From: CBCPNA01 sp965120415
Lineage (GTDB): Bacteria > Bacillota > Clostridia > Lachnospirales > CAG-274
Length of the DNA: 64,000 nucleotides
Assembly (NCBI GenBank): GCA_965120415.1
Contig: CBCPNA010000005.1
Span: 24,787-88,786 of the forward strand
Direction of reading: 5' to 3'
Shown here: positions 28,518 to 37,288 of the stretch, one piece after another
How the letters are laid out: every line of letters starts with the position of its first letter
Position numbering within the stretch: position 1 is the stretch's first letter
Made by a program: the position numbers and the translations under genes
The notes under the pieces: model-generated
The model's input: only the letters and a program-made list of their open reading frames with translations
Told to the model about the DNA's origin: nothing
Database searches by the model: none

Positions 28518-29189
28518 ATGTTAAAAAATTTATTTATTATTTCTTATTTTTTTACATCATCTTTAGGGGTTATGTTGGTTTTAGCATTTATTTTAAGGAT
28601 AATAGCTACAGTTTGCGTATGTTTGCACTGCAAAAAAAACTTAACAAAAGATGAAGAATTTTCTGCAAAGCCCATTTTTTGGGGTTTGTTTGTATTTTTA
28701 ATACCTATCATTTCATCTATTGCTTATCTTATTTGTTTTAAAACAAAAAATAAAACATATGAACAAGATAACCAAAATATAAATGCAACAAATAACTATA
28801 TAGATATATATGAAAATAATAACCCAAATTATATAAAACCTAAAGCTGTAATTATTGTTTTAATAATAGAAGTTATATTATACATACTATTATATTTTTC
28901 AGCTTTAAAATTTGTATCAAATATCCATAAGCTAAATGAAATATACAATAATGATTTTATAGATGATTATTATAACGATTTTTACTATGACGATTACTAT
29001 GATTACTACGATGACAAATACTATGATGATTATTACGATGATAGATATGATGATAAATACCACAATGATTACTATGATGATAGATATGATGACAAATACT
29101 ATGATGATTACTACGATTATTATGATGATAAATATTATAAAGAGGGCTCTAATCCAGCTAACATGACTGAAAATGCTAAAAATATATAG
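28518..29189 (+). CDS. Membrane protein with Asp/Tyr repeat tail, paralog B
   Basis: 223 residues. The N-terminal half follows the layout of its neighbours: two helices, here around FILRIIATVCVCLHCKK and PIFWGLFVFLIPIISSIAYLI, then a polar linker and a third helix. From about residue 150 the protein becomes a low-complexity tail of D, Y and K in units such as DDYYDYYDDKYY and DDRYDDKY, about 60 residues long. The tail is highly acidic and aromatic. It could bind metal or serve as an interaction surface; that is speculation. SD AAGGAAAGG. Confidence 0.65.
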   Translation: MLKNLFIISYFFTSSLGVMLVLAFILRIIATVCVCLHCKKNLTKDEEFSAKPIFWGLFVFLIPIISSIAYLICFKTKNKTYEQDNQNINATNNYIDIYENNNPNYIKPKAVIIVLIIEVILYILLYFSALKFVSNIHKLNEIYNNDFIDDYYNDFYYDDYYDYYDDKYYDDYYDDRYDDKYHNDYYDDRYDDKYYDDYYDYYDDKYYKEGSNPANMTENAKNI

Positions 29190-29335
29190 CATTAATGTTA
29201 AACTTTTGCATAAATAAAGCAAAACTTTTAATTTTTATTTTATTTTATTTTAATTTTTACTTTTATCATACCTTTATAAATATCTGTCGTATTATGCTTT
29301 ATAATAAATAATATAAAAGAAAGGGGGGCTTTAAT

Positions 29336-29740
29336 TTGAAAGATACGCCAATTTTGGTAATTATTGCATCCATGCTATTTTATAATTACTTTATATATAT
29401 TGTAGGTTTTGTTTTAAGTGTAGCTGGTAGTATATATATATATATAGATAGCAAAAAGAGAAATTTTGCAAGCCCTATTTTGTGGGCTGTGTTTTTATTC
29501 TTTTTTAATACTTTAACAATAATTGTATATTTATTAAATATATATAATATGAAAACAAAATATATAGATAAAACTAGCCAAAATAACCAAAATAACAACA
29601 ATTATGATAGCTTTAATAGCTTTAATGAAAGCTTTAATGAATATGAAAACACTAATCAATCAGCTATTCCTTTACAAAATAATTATCCTATATTTTTAAT
29701 ATGTATTTTAGCGTTCAGAATTATATTTTTCATTTTATAA
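29336..29740 (+). CDS. Small membrane protein, paralog C
   Basis: 134 residues from a TTG start with AAGGGGGG seven bases upstream. Helix 1 leads into VAGSIYIYIDSKKRNFASPILWAV, close to paralog D, then helix 2, an Asn/Ser-rich linker with repeated FNSFNESFNE, and a short third hydrophobic segment at the C-terminus. Upstream sequence also resembles that of paralog D, consistent with gene duplication. Function unknown. Confidence 0.65.
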   Translation: MKDTPILVIIASMLFYNYFIYIVGFVLSVAGSIYIYIDSKKRNFASPILWAVFLFFFNTLTIIVYLLNIYNMKTKYIDKTSQNNQNNNNYDSFNSFNESFNEYENTNQSAIPLQNNYPIFLICILAFRIIFFIL

Positions 29741-29826
29741 AAGCTACACATAAATTTTTATTACATGATACCTTTATATAAGTTTTGCGTAATATTTTAT
29801 ATAAGCAAAAGAAAGGGGTTAGCCAA

Positions 29827-30288
29827 ATGTTCTTTTTTGGAGATTTTTTTAGAATTGTGTTTTTATGCTTAGCTTTAGGTGTGGTAGATTTTATTTTAAA
29901 AGTAGCTGGTAGTATATATATATACAACGATAGCAAAAAAAGGAACTTTGCAAGCCCTATTTTGTGGGCTGTGTTTTTCTTCTTTTTTACCACAATAACA
30001 ATTATTATATATTTAATAATTTGCATAAAAAATAAACAAAATTACGTAGATACAACCATTATAGATAATAATTCAAACAACAAGCAAATTATTATTAATG
30101 GTAATAACAAATTATCAATATTTTTAATATGTATTTTAATATTTAAAATTGCATTGTTTATAATTTGCGCTGTTAATATATTTTCTATTATAAGCGAAGT
30201 TATGGAAATATTTTTTATGCCAGGTCATGGACATTATGGTAAAGGACGCATGATGTTTGAAATATTAGATGAAATATTTGATTGGTAA
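29827..30288 (+). CDS. Small membrane protein, paralog D
   Basis: 153 residues from the ATG at 29827, with AAAGGGG eight bases upstream (an earlier in-frame ATG at 29785 lacks an SD). Same plan as C: VAGSIYIYNDSKKRNFASPILWAV between helices 1 and 2, an Asn-rich loop, and a third helix. It has an extra C-terminal tail with GHGHYGKGR. A strong terminator closes the cluster. Function unknown. Confidence 0.68.
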   Translation: MFFFGDFFRIVFLCLALGVVDFILKVAGSIYIYNDSKKRNFASPILWAVFFFFFTTITIIIYLIICIKNKQNYVDTTIIDNNSNNKQIIINGNNKLSIFLICILIFKIALFIICAVNIFSIISEVMEIFFMPGHGHYGKGRMMFEILDEIFDW

Positions 30289-30293
30289 AAAAT

Positions 30294-30316
30294 AGCACCT
30301 TTTAGGTGCTTTTTTA
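30294..30316 (+). terminator. Terminator of the four-gene membrane cluster
   Basis: Seven-base perfect stem AGCACCT/AGGTGCT with a TTT loop, followed by TTTTTT. Confidence 0.88.
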
Positions 30317-30382
30317 ATGCAAGTGCTAAAGTCATTAAAGGGAGCTATTGCTTAAGCTGTAAAACATTAGCACAAAGTATAC

Positions 30383-31201
30383 TTAATATGCTAAAAATAT
30401 ATTAAAAATTAAATACAAAACAACTTGATGGAGCATATAAATAACCAAGGAGCTTTTGCCAAGCCTTTCAAGTGGTTTAAAATAGCTATGCTTTAAATAT
30501 ATTAGCCAGTTTTTTTGTTTTAAAAAAATATATAAAAAATATCCAAAAATATATAAAAATATCCAAGGTAAAATAGGAAAATAATCTGAAGAATAAAAAT
30601 AAGACGGTGGAAAGCCAAAATAAGCAGTTATTAGATTATTATAAAATTTAGAATTAATATTTAATAATACAAAATTGCCTAATGCTAAATATCCTTTATT
30701 TATATGTTTTGTTAAAATAAATAAAAAAATGCTTATAAAGATAGCGATAAGCGGCTTAGCTTTTTTAAAAAGCTTTGTGAAGGGGGTTAAAATTATTGCT
30801 AAAGAGCCAATTAGGCTTAATATACCGAATAAAATTTTATTTTCAGGCATTATTAATATAGTAACAAAAGATATTAGAAAACTACAAAACAGGGTAATAA
30901 GCCCTCTTTTTAAGGGATTTTTGGATAAAAAATGGCAAAAACCAGCTAATATAATAAATGTACAGCATATTAATTGTTGCCATATATAAGCAAAGGATGA
31001 ATAAAAAAGGCTAACCTCTACCCCGAATATATAAGCTAAATTCCATAAAGCGTGGTATATAATCATATTTAAAATAGCTATACCTCTTATTAAATCTATA
31101 GTATTAAGCCTTTCTTTTTGAGCTTTTTTATAATCTAAAATAAAAGAGATAAATATTAAGATTAAAATACTTAATAAAATGAGAATGATATATTTAAACA
31201 T
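30383..31201 (-). CDS. Heparan-alpha-glucosaminide N-acetyltransferase-like membrane protein (DUF1624)
   Basis: 272 residues from the ATG at 31201 (AAGGTG upstream). About seven to eight membrane helices. The family hallmark is RLNTIDLIRGIAILNMIIYHALW, with the conserved Asp, Arg and His also seen in YeiB- and HGSNAT-like proteins, and GRSS-type C-terminal text LGKSSLVIYMLHQ. Such proteins transfer acyl groups across the membrane to sugars or polymers; the substrate here is unknown. It is transcribed towards the membrane-protein cluster. Confidence 0.75.
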   Translation of the reverse strand: MFKYIILILLSILILIFISFILDYKKAQKERLNTIDLIRGIAILNMIIYHALWNLAYIFGVEVSLFYSSFAYIWQQLICCTFIILAGFCHFLSKNPLKRGLITLFCSFLISFVTILIMPENKILFGILSLIGSLAIILTPFTKLFKKAKPLIAIFISIFLFILTKHINKGYLALGNFVLLNINSKFYNNLITAYFGFPPSYFYSSDYFPILPWIFLYIFGYFLYIFLKQKNWLIYLKHSYFKPLERLGKSSLVIYMLHQVVLYLIFNIFLAY

Positions 31202-31303
31202 TTTGCACCTTAAAATATTATTAATATTTGCATATTTTATCATACAATCTACAAATTATCAATAATTATAAATAAAAAAATAACAAGCTTTTATAAAATA
31301 TAC

Positions 31304-31332
31304 TTGACGCTTTTAAAAAGTAATAATATACT
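31304..31332 (+). promoter_or_regulatory. Promoter of the fatty acid synthesis operon
   Basis: TTGACG (31304-31309), 17-base spacer, TATACT (31327-31332). I saw no convincing FapR- or FabT-type palindrome here. Confidence 0.7.
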
Positions 31333-31415
31333 TTAATTATATGATAAATTTTTATGAAAGATATTTAAGTCTTGTATAAAAATAGGATAATGATTATTTT
31401 TTAAGGAGAACCTTT

Positions 31416-32396
31416 ATGTACAATTCAAAAATAGTTGCTTTTGATAGCTTTACCCCAGGGGCTGTTGTTACAAACGATGACCTTGCAAGCGTTGTAGATA
31501 CTTCAGACGAATGGATAACAACAAGGACTGGTATTTCTAAAAGGCGTATTTCTAAAAAAGAAACTACCTCTTATATAGCTACTAGCGTTGCCCAAAACCT
31601 AATAAAAAAAGCAAACAAAACTCCAGAAGATATAAACCTTATTATCGTTGCGACAATAACTCCAGATTATTTAACCCCAGCAACTTCTTGTATTGTTCAA
31701 TGCGAAATAGGTGCGACAAATGCGCTTGCTTTTGATATTAGCGCCGCTTGCTCTGGCTTTATTTATGCATTTTCTATAGCGGACAAATTTTTAAAAGCTG
31801 GATTTAAAAATGCTTTAGTGATAGGGGCTGAAACAATGTCTAAGATTATAAATTGGCAGGACAGGTCGACTTGTGTTTTGTTCGGTGATGGAGCAGGAGG
31901 CATATTTTTAGAGGCTAGCGAAACAGAAAATGCGCTAATAGCCGAAGATTTGCAATCGGATGGCAATAAATGGCAAGCTATAACAGGCGGTAAAATGAAC
32001 CTTAAAAATCTTTTTGTTAAAGATACAGCTAAAGATACAGAAGAGGACTTTTTTTTAAAAATGAACGGTAAAGATGTTTTTAGTTTTGCTACAAAAATTG
32101 TGCCAAAAAGTATAGAAAAAATTCTAAAAAAATCTAATTATTCTTTAAATGAAATAAAATATATAGTGCCTCATCAAGCGAATTATCGTATAGTTGAAGT
32201 TGTTGCCAAAAAGCTTAAAGCACCACTTGAAAAGTTTTATTTAAATCTTAAAAATTTTGGTAATACATCTTCTGCTAGCATACCTATAGCGCTAGCAGAA
32301 ATGTTTGAAAAAAAGCTAATAAAAAAGGGCGATAAGCTTATTTTAACAGGCTTTGGGGCTGGGCTTACATGGGGCTCTATGTTAATTACTGTTTAA
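31416..32396 (+). CDS. fabH: 3-oxoacyl-ACP synthase III
   Basis: Starts fatty acid synthesis by condensing acetyl-CoA (or a branched starter) with malonyl-ACP. 326 residues. The catalytic triad is visible: Cys in DISAACSGF, His in VPHQANYR and Asn in FGNTSSAS. SD AAGGAGAA. First gene of the operon. Confidence 0.95.
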   Translation: MYNSKIVAFDSFTPGAVVTNDDLASVVDTSDEWITTRTGISKRRISKKETTSYIATSVAQNLIKKANKTPEDINLIIVATITPDYLTPATSCIVQCEIGATNALAFDISAACSGFIYAFSIADKFLKAGFKNALVIGAETMSKIINWQDRSTCVLFGDGAGGIFLEASETENALIAEDLQSDGNKWQAITGGKMNLKNLFVKDTAKDTEEDFFLKMNGKDVFSFATKIVPKSIEKILKKSNYSLNEIKYIVPHQANYRIVEVVAKKLKAPLEKFYLNLKNFGNTSSASIPIALAEMFEKKLIKKGDKLILTGFGAGLTWGSMLITV

Positions 32397-32422
32397 TAAA
32401 ATAAAAAGGATTAGGTGATAAA

Positions 32423-33358
32423 ATGAATACAAATTTATGTGATATGTTGGGTATCAAATACCCTATCTTTCAAGGGGCTATGGCTTGGATATCTGATGCT
32501 AGCTTGGCATCTGCTGTTTCAAACGCTGGAGGGCTTGGTATTATAGCTGCGGGTAACGCCGAAGGGCATATTGTAAGAGCAGAAATACAAAAGATGAAAA
32601 GCTTAACCAAAAACCCTTTTGCGGTTAATATTATGCTTTTATCTCCTCATGCAGATGAAGTTGTTAAAGTTGTTTGTGAAGAAGGGGTAAAAATAGTAAC
32701 AACTGGAGCTGGTAGCCCTGCTAAATATATGGATATGTTTAACGAACATGGCATTTGCGTTATACCGGTTATACCGTCTGTTGCTATTGCACAAAAGATG
32801 GAAAAGCTAGGGGCAAAAGCTGTTGTTGCTGAAGGTATGGAGGCTGGAGGGCATATAGGCAAGCTAACAACAATGGCTCTAGTGCCACAAGTTACAAAAG
32901 CTGTAGATATACCGGTTATAGCGGCTGGAGGTATAGCAGATGGTAGAGGGTGCGCAGCAGCTTTTATGCTAGGGGCAAAAGGGGTACAAATAGGTACAAG
33001 ATTTTTAGTTGCTAATGAATGTACTGTGCATGAAAATTATAAAGAAAAAGTGATACTAGCAAAAGATATAGATTCTGTAATAACAGGGCAAATAACAGGG
33101 CATCCGGTACGTGTTTTAAGAAATAAGCTAACAAGGCTTTTTGAAAAAGTGGAAAAAGAAGAAAGCAAAAAAGATAATCCAGATATAGAAAGGATAGAAG
33201 AATTAGGCAGAGGGGCTTTAAAAAAAGCTGTTGTAGATGGAGATATGGATAATGGCTCTATTATGGCTGGGCAAATAGCTGGGCTTGTTAGCAAAAGGCA
33301 AAGCTGTAAAGAAATTATAGAAGAAATAGTTAATGAATTTAACGAGCTTATGAAATAG
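32423..33358 (+). CDS. fabK: Enoyl-ACP reductase, FMN-dependent
   Basis: Reduces trans-2-enoyl-ACP with NAD(P)H in the last elongation step. 311 residues of the FMN TIM-barrel family: GAMAWISDASLASAVSNAGG at the N-terminus, EGMEAGGHIG containing the active-site histidine, and PVIAAGGIADGRG. FabK is unrelated to FabI, and organisms that rely on it are usually insensitive to triclosan. No fabI or fabL is in the window. Confidence 0.94.
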   Translation: MNTNLCDMLGIKYPIFQGAMAWISDASLASAVSNAGGLGIIAAGNAEGHIVRAEIQKMKSLTKNPFAVNIMLLSPHADEVVKVVCEEGVKIVTTGAGSPAKYMDMFNEHGICVIPVIPSVAIAQKMEKLGAKAVVAEGMEAGGHIGKLTTMALVPQVTKAVDIPVIAAGGIADGRGCAAAFMLGAKGVQIGTRFLVANECTVHENYKEKVILAKDIDSVITGQITGHPVRVLRNKLTRLFEKVEKEESKKDNPDIERIEELGRGALKKAVVDGDMDNGSIMAGQIAGLVSKRQSCKEIIEEIVNEFNELMK

Positions 33359-33368
33359 GAGTATTCTT

Positions 33369-34298
33369 ATGAAAATTTGTTTTATGTTTAGTGGGCAAGG
33401 GGCGCAGTATCCCAAAATGGGCAAAGAACTTTATGACAATTTTGAAATATGCAAAAATGTTTTTGAAACAGCAAATAAAGCTTTAGGGCTTAATATTACA
33501 GATATATGTTTTTTGGAAGATGACAAAAGGCTTAACCAGACAGAATATACCCAGCCAGCTATTTTAACAACAAGCTATGCTATATTTAAGCTTTTGGAGC
33601 AAAAGGGCTTAAAGGCAGATTATATGGCGGGGCTTAGCCTTGGCGAATATACTGCCCTTTGTGCTTCAGGTGTGTTTAGCTTTGAAGAGGCGGTATGTCT
33701 TGTTAAAAAAAGGGGCAAATACATGACCGAAGCTATGCCTTTAGGTGAAGGAGCAATGACTGCTGTTTTAAACGCTAGCGAAGAGGAGATAAACGATGTT
33801 TTAAAAAGTGTTTCTAATAGCGAGCAATATGTAGCTATAGCTAATTATAACGCCCCGGGGCAAATAGTTATATCAGGGCATATAAAAGCTATAGAAAAGG
33901 CAGAACAAATATTTTTAGAAAGAGGCATAAAAAAGTTTGTAAGGCTTGTTGTTAGCGGAGCTTTTCATACATCTTTATTAAAACCAGCAAGCGATAAGCT
34001 TATAAAAGAACTTGAATCTATTAATATAAATGAGCCAAAAGTGCCGGTTGTTACTAACTTAACTGGAGAGGTTATAAAAGATATAAAAGATACTTTAGCA
34101 AAGCAAGTTATGTCGCCGGTTAGGTGGGAGCATAGCATAAAAAATTTGATAAATTATGGAGTTGATACTTTTATAGAAATAGGCCCAGGCAAAGCGCTAT
34201 CTTCTTTTGTTAAAAAAATAGATAAAAGCGTTGATATATATAATGTACAAGACTTATTAAGTCTTGAAAAAACTTGTAAAGGAATGAATTTAATATAA
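33369..34298 (+). CDS. fabD: Malonyl-CoA:ACP transacylase
   Basis: Loads malonate onto ACP. 309 residues; GQGAQYPKMG, nucleophile serine in GLSLGEYTAL and histidine in GAFHTSLL are all present. Its stop overlaps the start of fabG by one base, implying coupled translation. Confidence 0.95.
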   Translation: MKICFMFSGQGAQYPKMGKELYDNFEICKNVFETANKALGLNITDICFLEDDKRLNQTEYTQPAILTTSYAIFKLLEQKGLKADYMAGLSLGEYTALCASGVFSFEEAVCLVKKRGKYMTEAMPLGEGAMTAVLNASEEEINDVLKSVSNSEQYVAIANYNAPGQIVISGHIKAIEKAEQIFLERGIKKFVRLVVSGAFHTSLLKPASDKLIKELESININEPKVPVVTNLTGEVIKDIKDTLAKQVMSPVRWEHSIKNLINYGVDTFIEIGPGKALSSFVKKIDKSVDIYNVQDLLSLEKTCKGMNLI

Positions 34299-35029
34299 TG
34301 TTAAAAGATAAAACAGTTATTGTTACAGGGGCATCAAAAGGTATAGGTAAAGATATAGCAATACATTTTGCTAAAGAAGGGGCAAATATTGTGCTTAATT
34401 ATAACAGCACCAATCCAGAAAATGTAGTAAAAGAAATAGAAAATATAGGGGTAAAATGTTTAGCTGTTAAAGCAAATGTTGGCGACTTTAACGATGCTTT
34501 AAATTTAGTAAATAAAACTTTAGAAGAATTTAAAACTATAGATATTTTAATAAATAATGCTGGTATAACAAAAGATAATCTTCTTATGAGGATGACAGAA
34601 GAACAATTTGATAGCGTTATAAACACAAATTTAAAAGGAGCTTTTAATATGATAAAACACTGCTCCAAAATTATGCTAAAGCAAAAAAGCGGAACTATTA
34701 TAAACATGAGTAGTGTTGTTGGGCTTACAGGAAATATAGGGCAGGTTAATTACGCCGCTAGCAAGGCAGGGCTAATAGGTATGACTTTTGCAACGGCAAG
34801 AGAACTTGCCCCAAGGGGTATAACATGCAACGCTATAGCCCCAGGCTTTATAACAACAGATATGACTGATGTTTTGCCAGATAATATAAAAGAAAGTATA
34901 CTTAGCACAATACCTTTAAAAAGATTTGGAACAACAGAAGAAGTTGCAAATGTGGCGGTATTTTTAGCAAAAAATAAATATATAACAGGTCAAGTTATAA
35001 ATATTGATGGTGGAATGGTTATAGCGTAA
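34298..35029 (+). CDS. fabG: 3-oxoacyl-ACP reductase
   Basis: NADPH-dependent short-chain dehydrogenase, 243 residues. Cofactor loop TGASKGIG, NNAG motif, catalytic Ser in MSSVVG and Tyr-x3-Lys in VNYAASKAG, C-terminus GQVINIDGGM. The position in the operon confirms the role among many SDRs. Confidence 0.95.
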   Translation: MLKDKTVIVTGASKGIGKDIAIHFAKEGANIVLNYNSTNPENVVKEIENIGVKCLAVKANVGDFNDALNLVNKTLEEFKTIDILINNAGITKDNLLMRMTEEQFDSVINTNLKGAFNMIKHCSKIMLKQKSGTIINMSSVVGLTGNIGQVNYAASKAGLIGMTFATARELAPRGITCNAIAPGFITTDMTDVLPDNIKESILSTIPLKRFGTTEEVANVAVFLAKNKYITGQVINIDGGMVIA

Positions 35030-35044
35030 TTTTGGAGGTAATTT

Positions 35045-36283
35045 ATGGAAAGAAGAGTTGTTGTAACGGGTATGGGGCTTGTTACCCCTATTGGTAATAA
35101 TATTAAAGAATTTTGGGAAAGTTTAAAAAATGGAAAGCATGGTATAGCCCCTATCACACATTTTGATACAGAAGATTCTAAAGTTAAGATAGCGGCAGAG
35201 CTTAAAAATTTTGAGCCAGAATTAGTCATAGATAAAAAAGAAATAAGAAGGCTAGAGCCTTTTAGCATATATGCGCTATACGCTGCTCAAGAGGCTATAG
35301 ATAGCTCTAATATAGATTTAGATAAAATAGATAGATACCGTTTTGGAACAATCATAGGTTCTGGTATGGGCGGTATAAAAATGATAGAAGAACAAATGAC
35401 AAAAATGCTGGAAAAGGGGGTAGGAAGGCTTGCGCCACTTTTTATACCTAGCGTCATATCTAATATAGCATCAGGTCATGTTGCTATAAGATTTGGAGCT
35501 AAAGGGGGCTGTGAAACAGCAGTTACTGCATGCGCAACAAGCACTAGCTGTGTTGGTATGGCTTTTAGAAATATAAAATATGGATACGAAGATATTATTT
35601 TGGCTGGAGGAGCAGAAAGCACAATAACAAAAGCTGGTATAGGCGGCTTTGCTGCTTTAAAGGCGCTATGCACTACAGAAGATATAGATAGAGCATCTAT
35701 ACCTTTTGATAAAGAAAGAAGTGGCTTTGTTATGGGCGAAGGAGCTGGCATTTTGCTTTTAGAAGAGCTAGAGCATGCAAAGGCTAGAGGGGCAAACATT
35801 TTTGCTGAAATTGTAGGATATGGAGCTACTTGCGATGCATATCATATGACAGCGCCTTTAGAAGATGGCGACGGCGCAGCAAGAGCAATGCAAAACGCTA
35901 TAAAAGAGGCTGGTATAGATAAAACAGAAATAGGTTATATAAACGCTCACGGCACAAGCACGCAAGCAAACGATGTTGCAGAAACAAAAGCTATAAAAAA
36001 AGTTTTTGGAGAGCATGCAAACAATTTATCCATAAGCTCAACAAAATCTATGACGGGGCATCTTTTAGGAGCGACAGGGGCAGTTGAGGCTATAGCATCT
36101 ATACTTGCTATGCAAAATAGCTTTGTACCACCAACTGTAGGATATAAGGTAAAAGACCCTCTATGCGATTTAGATTATACACCTAATGTTGGTAAAGAAA
36201 AGGTTATAAAATATTCTATTTCAAATACATTAGGTTTTGGGGGACATAATTCTGTTTTATGTTTAAAAAAATGGGAGGAATAA
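35045..36283 (+). CDS. fabF: 3-oxoacyl-ACP synthase II
   Basis: Main elongating condensing enzyme. 412 residues; Cys in VTACATSTSC, His in NAHGTSTQANDVAE and the second His in SMTGHLLGATGA. SD TTGGAGG. Confidence 0.96.
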   Translation: MERRVVVTGMGLVTPIGNNIKEFWESLKNGKHGIAPITHFDTEDSKVKIAAELKNFEPELVIDKKEIRRLEPFSIYALYAAQEAIDSSNIDLDKIDRYRFGTIIGSGMGGIKMIEEQMTKMLEKGVGRLAPLFIPSVISNIASGHVAIRFGAKGGCETAVTACATSTSCVGMAFRNIKYGYEDIILAGGAESTITKAGIGGFAALKALCTTEDIDRASIPFDKERSGFVMGEGAGILLLEELEHAKARGANIFAEIVGYGATCDAYHMTAPLEDGDGAARAMQNAIKEAGIDKTEIGYINAHGTSTQANDVAETKAIKKVFGEHANNLSISSTKSMTGHLLGATGAVEAIASILAMQNSFVPPTVGYKVKDPLCDLDYTPNVGKEKVIKYSISNTLGFGGHNSVLCLKKWEE

Positions 36284-36286
36284 AGT

Positions 36287-36835
36287 ATGAATTTTGAACA
36301 AATAAAACAACTTATAAATATTATAGACGAATCTAAACTTATAGAATTTGACTTAAAGCTTGATAACGGTTTTCATATAAGAACAAGCAAACTTCCAAAA
36401 AGGCCTCCAGATGACCATCATAGGCACGATAGATTTCATAATAGATTTCACGATAAATGTCATTGTCATGATAAAGGGCATGACAAATTTTTTGAAATGC
36501 AAGACGAAGATATAGAAAAAACAAAAAGTGTAAAAGAGGCACAAGTTAAAAAACAAGAAAAATCAAGCCAAAAACTAACAATAGAAGAAGATACAAAAGA
36601 AGGACAATTTGTAACAGCACCTATTGTTGGCACCTTTTATGAAAGCAGTAGCCCAAGCGCTAAGCCTTTTGTTAAAAAGGGCGATAAGGTTAAAAAAGGC
36701 GATACATTATGCATTATAGAGGCTATGAAGGTAATGAACGAAATAAAAAGTACTTATTCTGGAGAAATAGCAGAAATATTAGTTAAAAATGAACAAATGG
36801 TTGAATATAATCAGCCTTTATTTAAAATTATATAA
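36287..36835 (+). CDS. accB: Biotin carboxyl carrier protein with His-rich linker
   Basis: Carries biotin for acetyl-CoA carboxylase. 182 residues. A short N-terminal segment resembles usual AccB, and the C-terminal lipoyl/biotinyl domain has the biotinylated lysine in [11 protein letters not shown]. Between them, at about residues 42-66, is an insert of His, Asp, Arg and Phe ([20 protein letters not shown] and following) with about ten histidines and two cysteines. Ordinary AccB linkers are Pro/Ala-rich, so this is odd and may bind metal. SD GGGAGGAA; four bases after fabF. Confidence 0.93.
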   Translation: MNFEQIKQLINIIDESKLIEFDLKLDNGFHIRTSKLPKRPPDDHHRHDRFHNRFHDKCHCHDKGHDKFFEMQDEDIEKTKSVKEAQVKKQEKSSQKLTIEEDTKEGQFVTAPIVGTFYESSSPSAKPFVKKGDKVKKGDTLCIIEAMKVMNEIKSTYSGEIAEILVKNEQMVEYNQPLFKII

Positions 36836-36859
36836 TAAATAAAACAAGGAGTTTTTATA

Positions 36860-37279
36860 ATGGATATAAACGAAATTATGGAAATACTTCCACATAGGTA
36901 TCCTTTTCTTTTAATAGACAAAATTATAGAAATAGAACAAGGTAAAAAAGTTACTGCTATAAAAAATGTAACAATAAACGAACCTTTTTTTGTAGGGCAT
37001 TTTCCTAAAGAGCCTGTTATGCCGGGGGTATTAATTGTTGAGGCGATGGCGCAGGCTGGAGCAGTAGCTATATTAAATATGGAAGAATACAAAGGCAAGA
37101 CAGCTTATTTTGGGGCTATAAATAATGTTAAATTTAAACAAAAGGTTGTACCAGGCGATAGCCTAAAGATAGAGGTGGAGCTTGTAAAGCTTAAAAAAAA
37201 TGCTGGTATTGCAAAAGGGGAGGTATATGTTCTTGATAAAAAAGTTGCTGAGGCAGAATTTACTTTTATAATATTATAG
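36860..37279 (+). CDS. fabZ: 3-hydroxyacyl-ACP dehydratase
   Basis: Hotdog-fold enzyme forming trans-2-enoyl-ACP. 139 residues. Catalytic His in [14 protein letters not shown] and Glu in IVEAMAQAG. Length is normal. SD AAGGAG. Confidence 0.95.
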   Translation: MDINEIMEILPHRYPFLLIDKIIEIEQGKKVTAIKNVTINEPFFVGHFPKEPVMPGVLIVEAMAQAGAVAILNMEEYKGKTAYFGAINNVKFKQKVVPGDSLKIEVELVKLKKNAGIAKGEVYVLDKKVAEAEFTFIIL

Positions 37280-37288
37280 GAGGTATTT

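Noticed and set aside
28932..29222. Minus-strand ORF of Ile/Val runs
   Set aside because: It is the antisense of the Asp/Tyr repeat; composition is purely a reflection of gat/tat codons and there is no SD.
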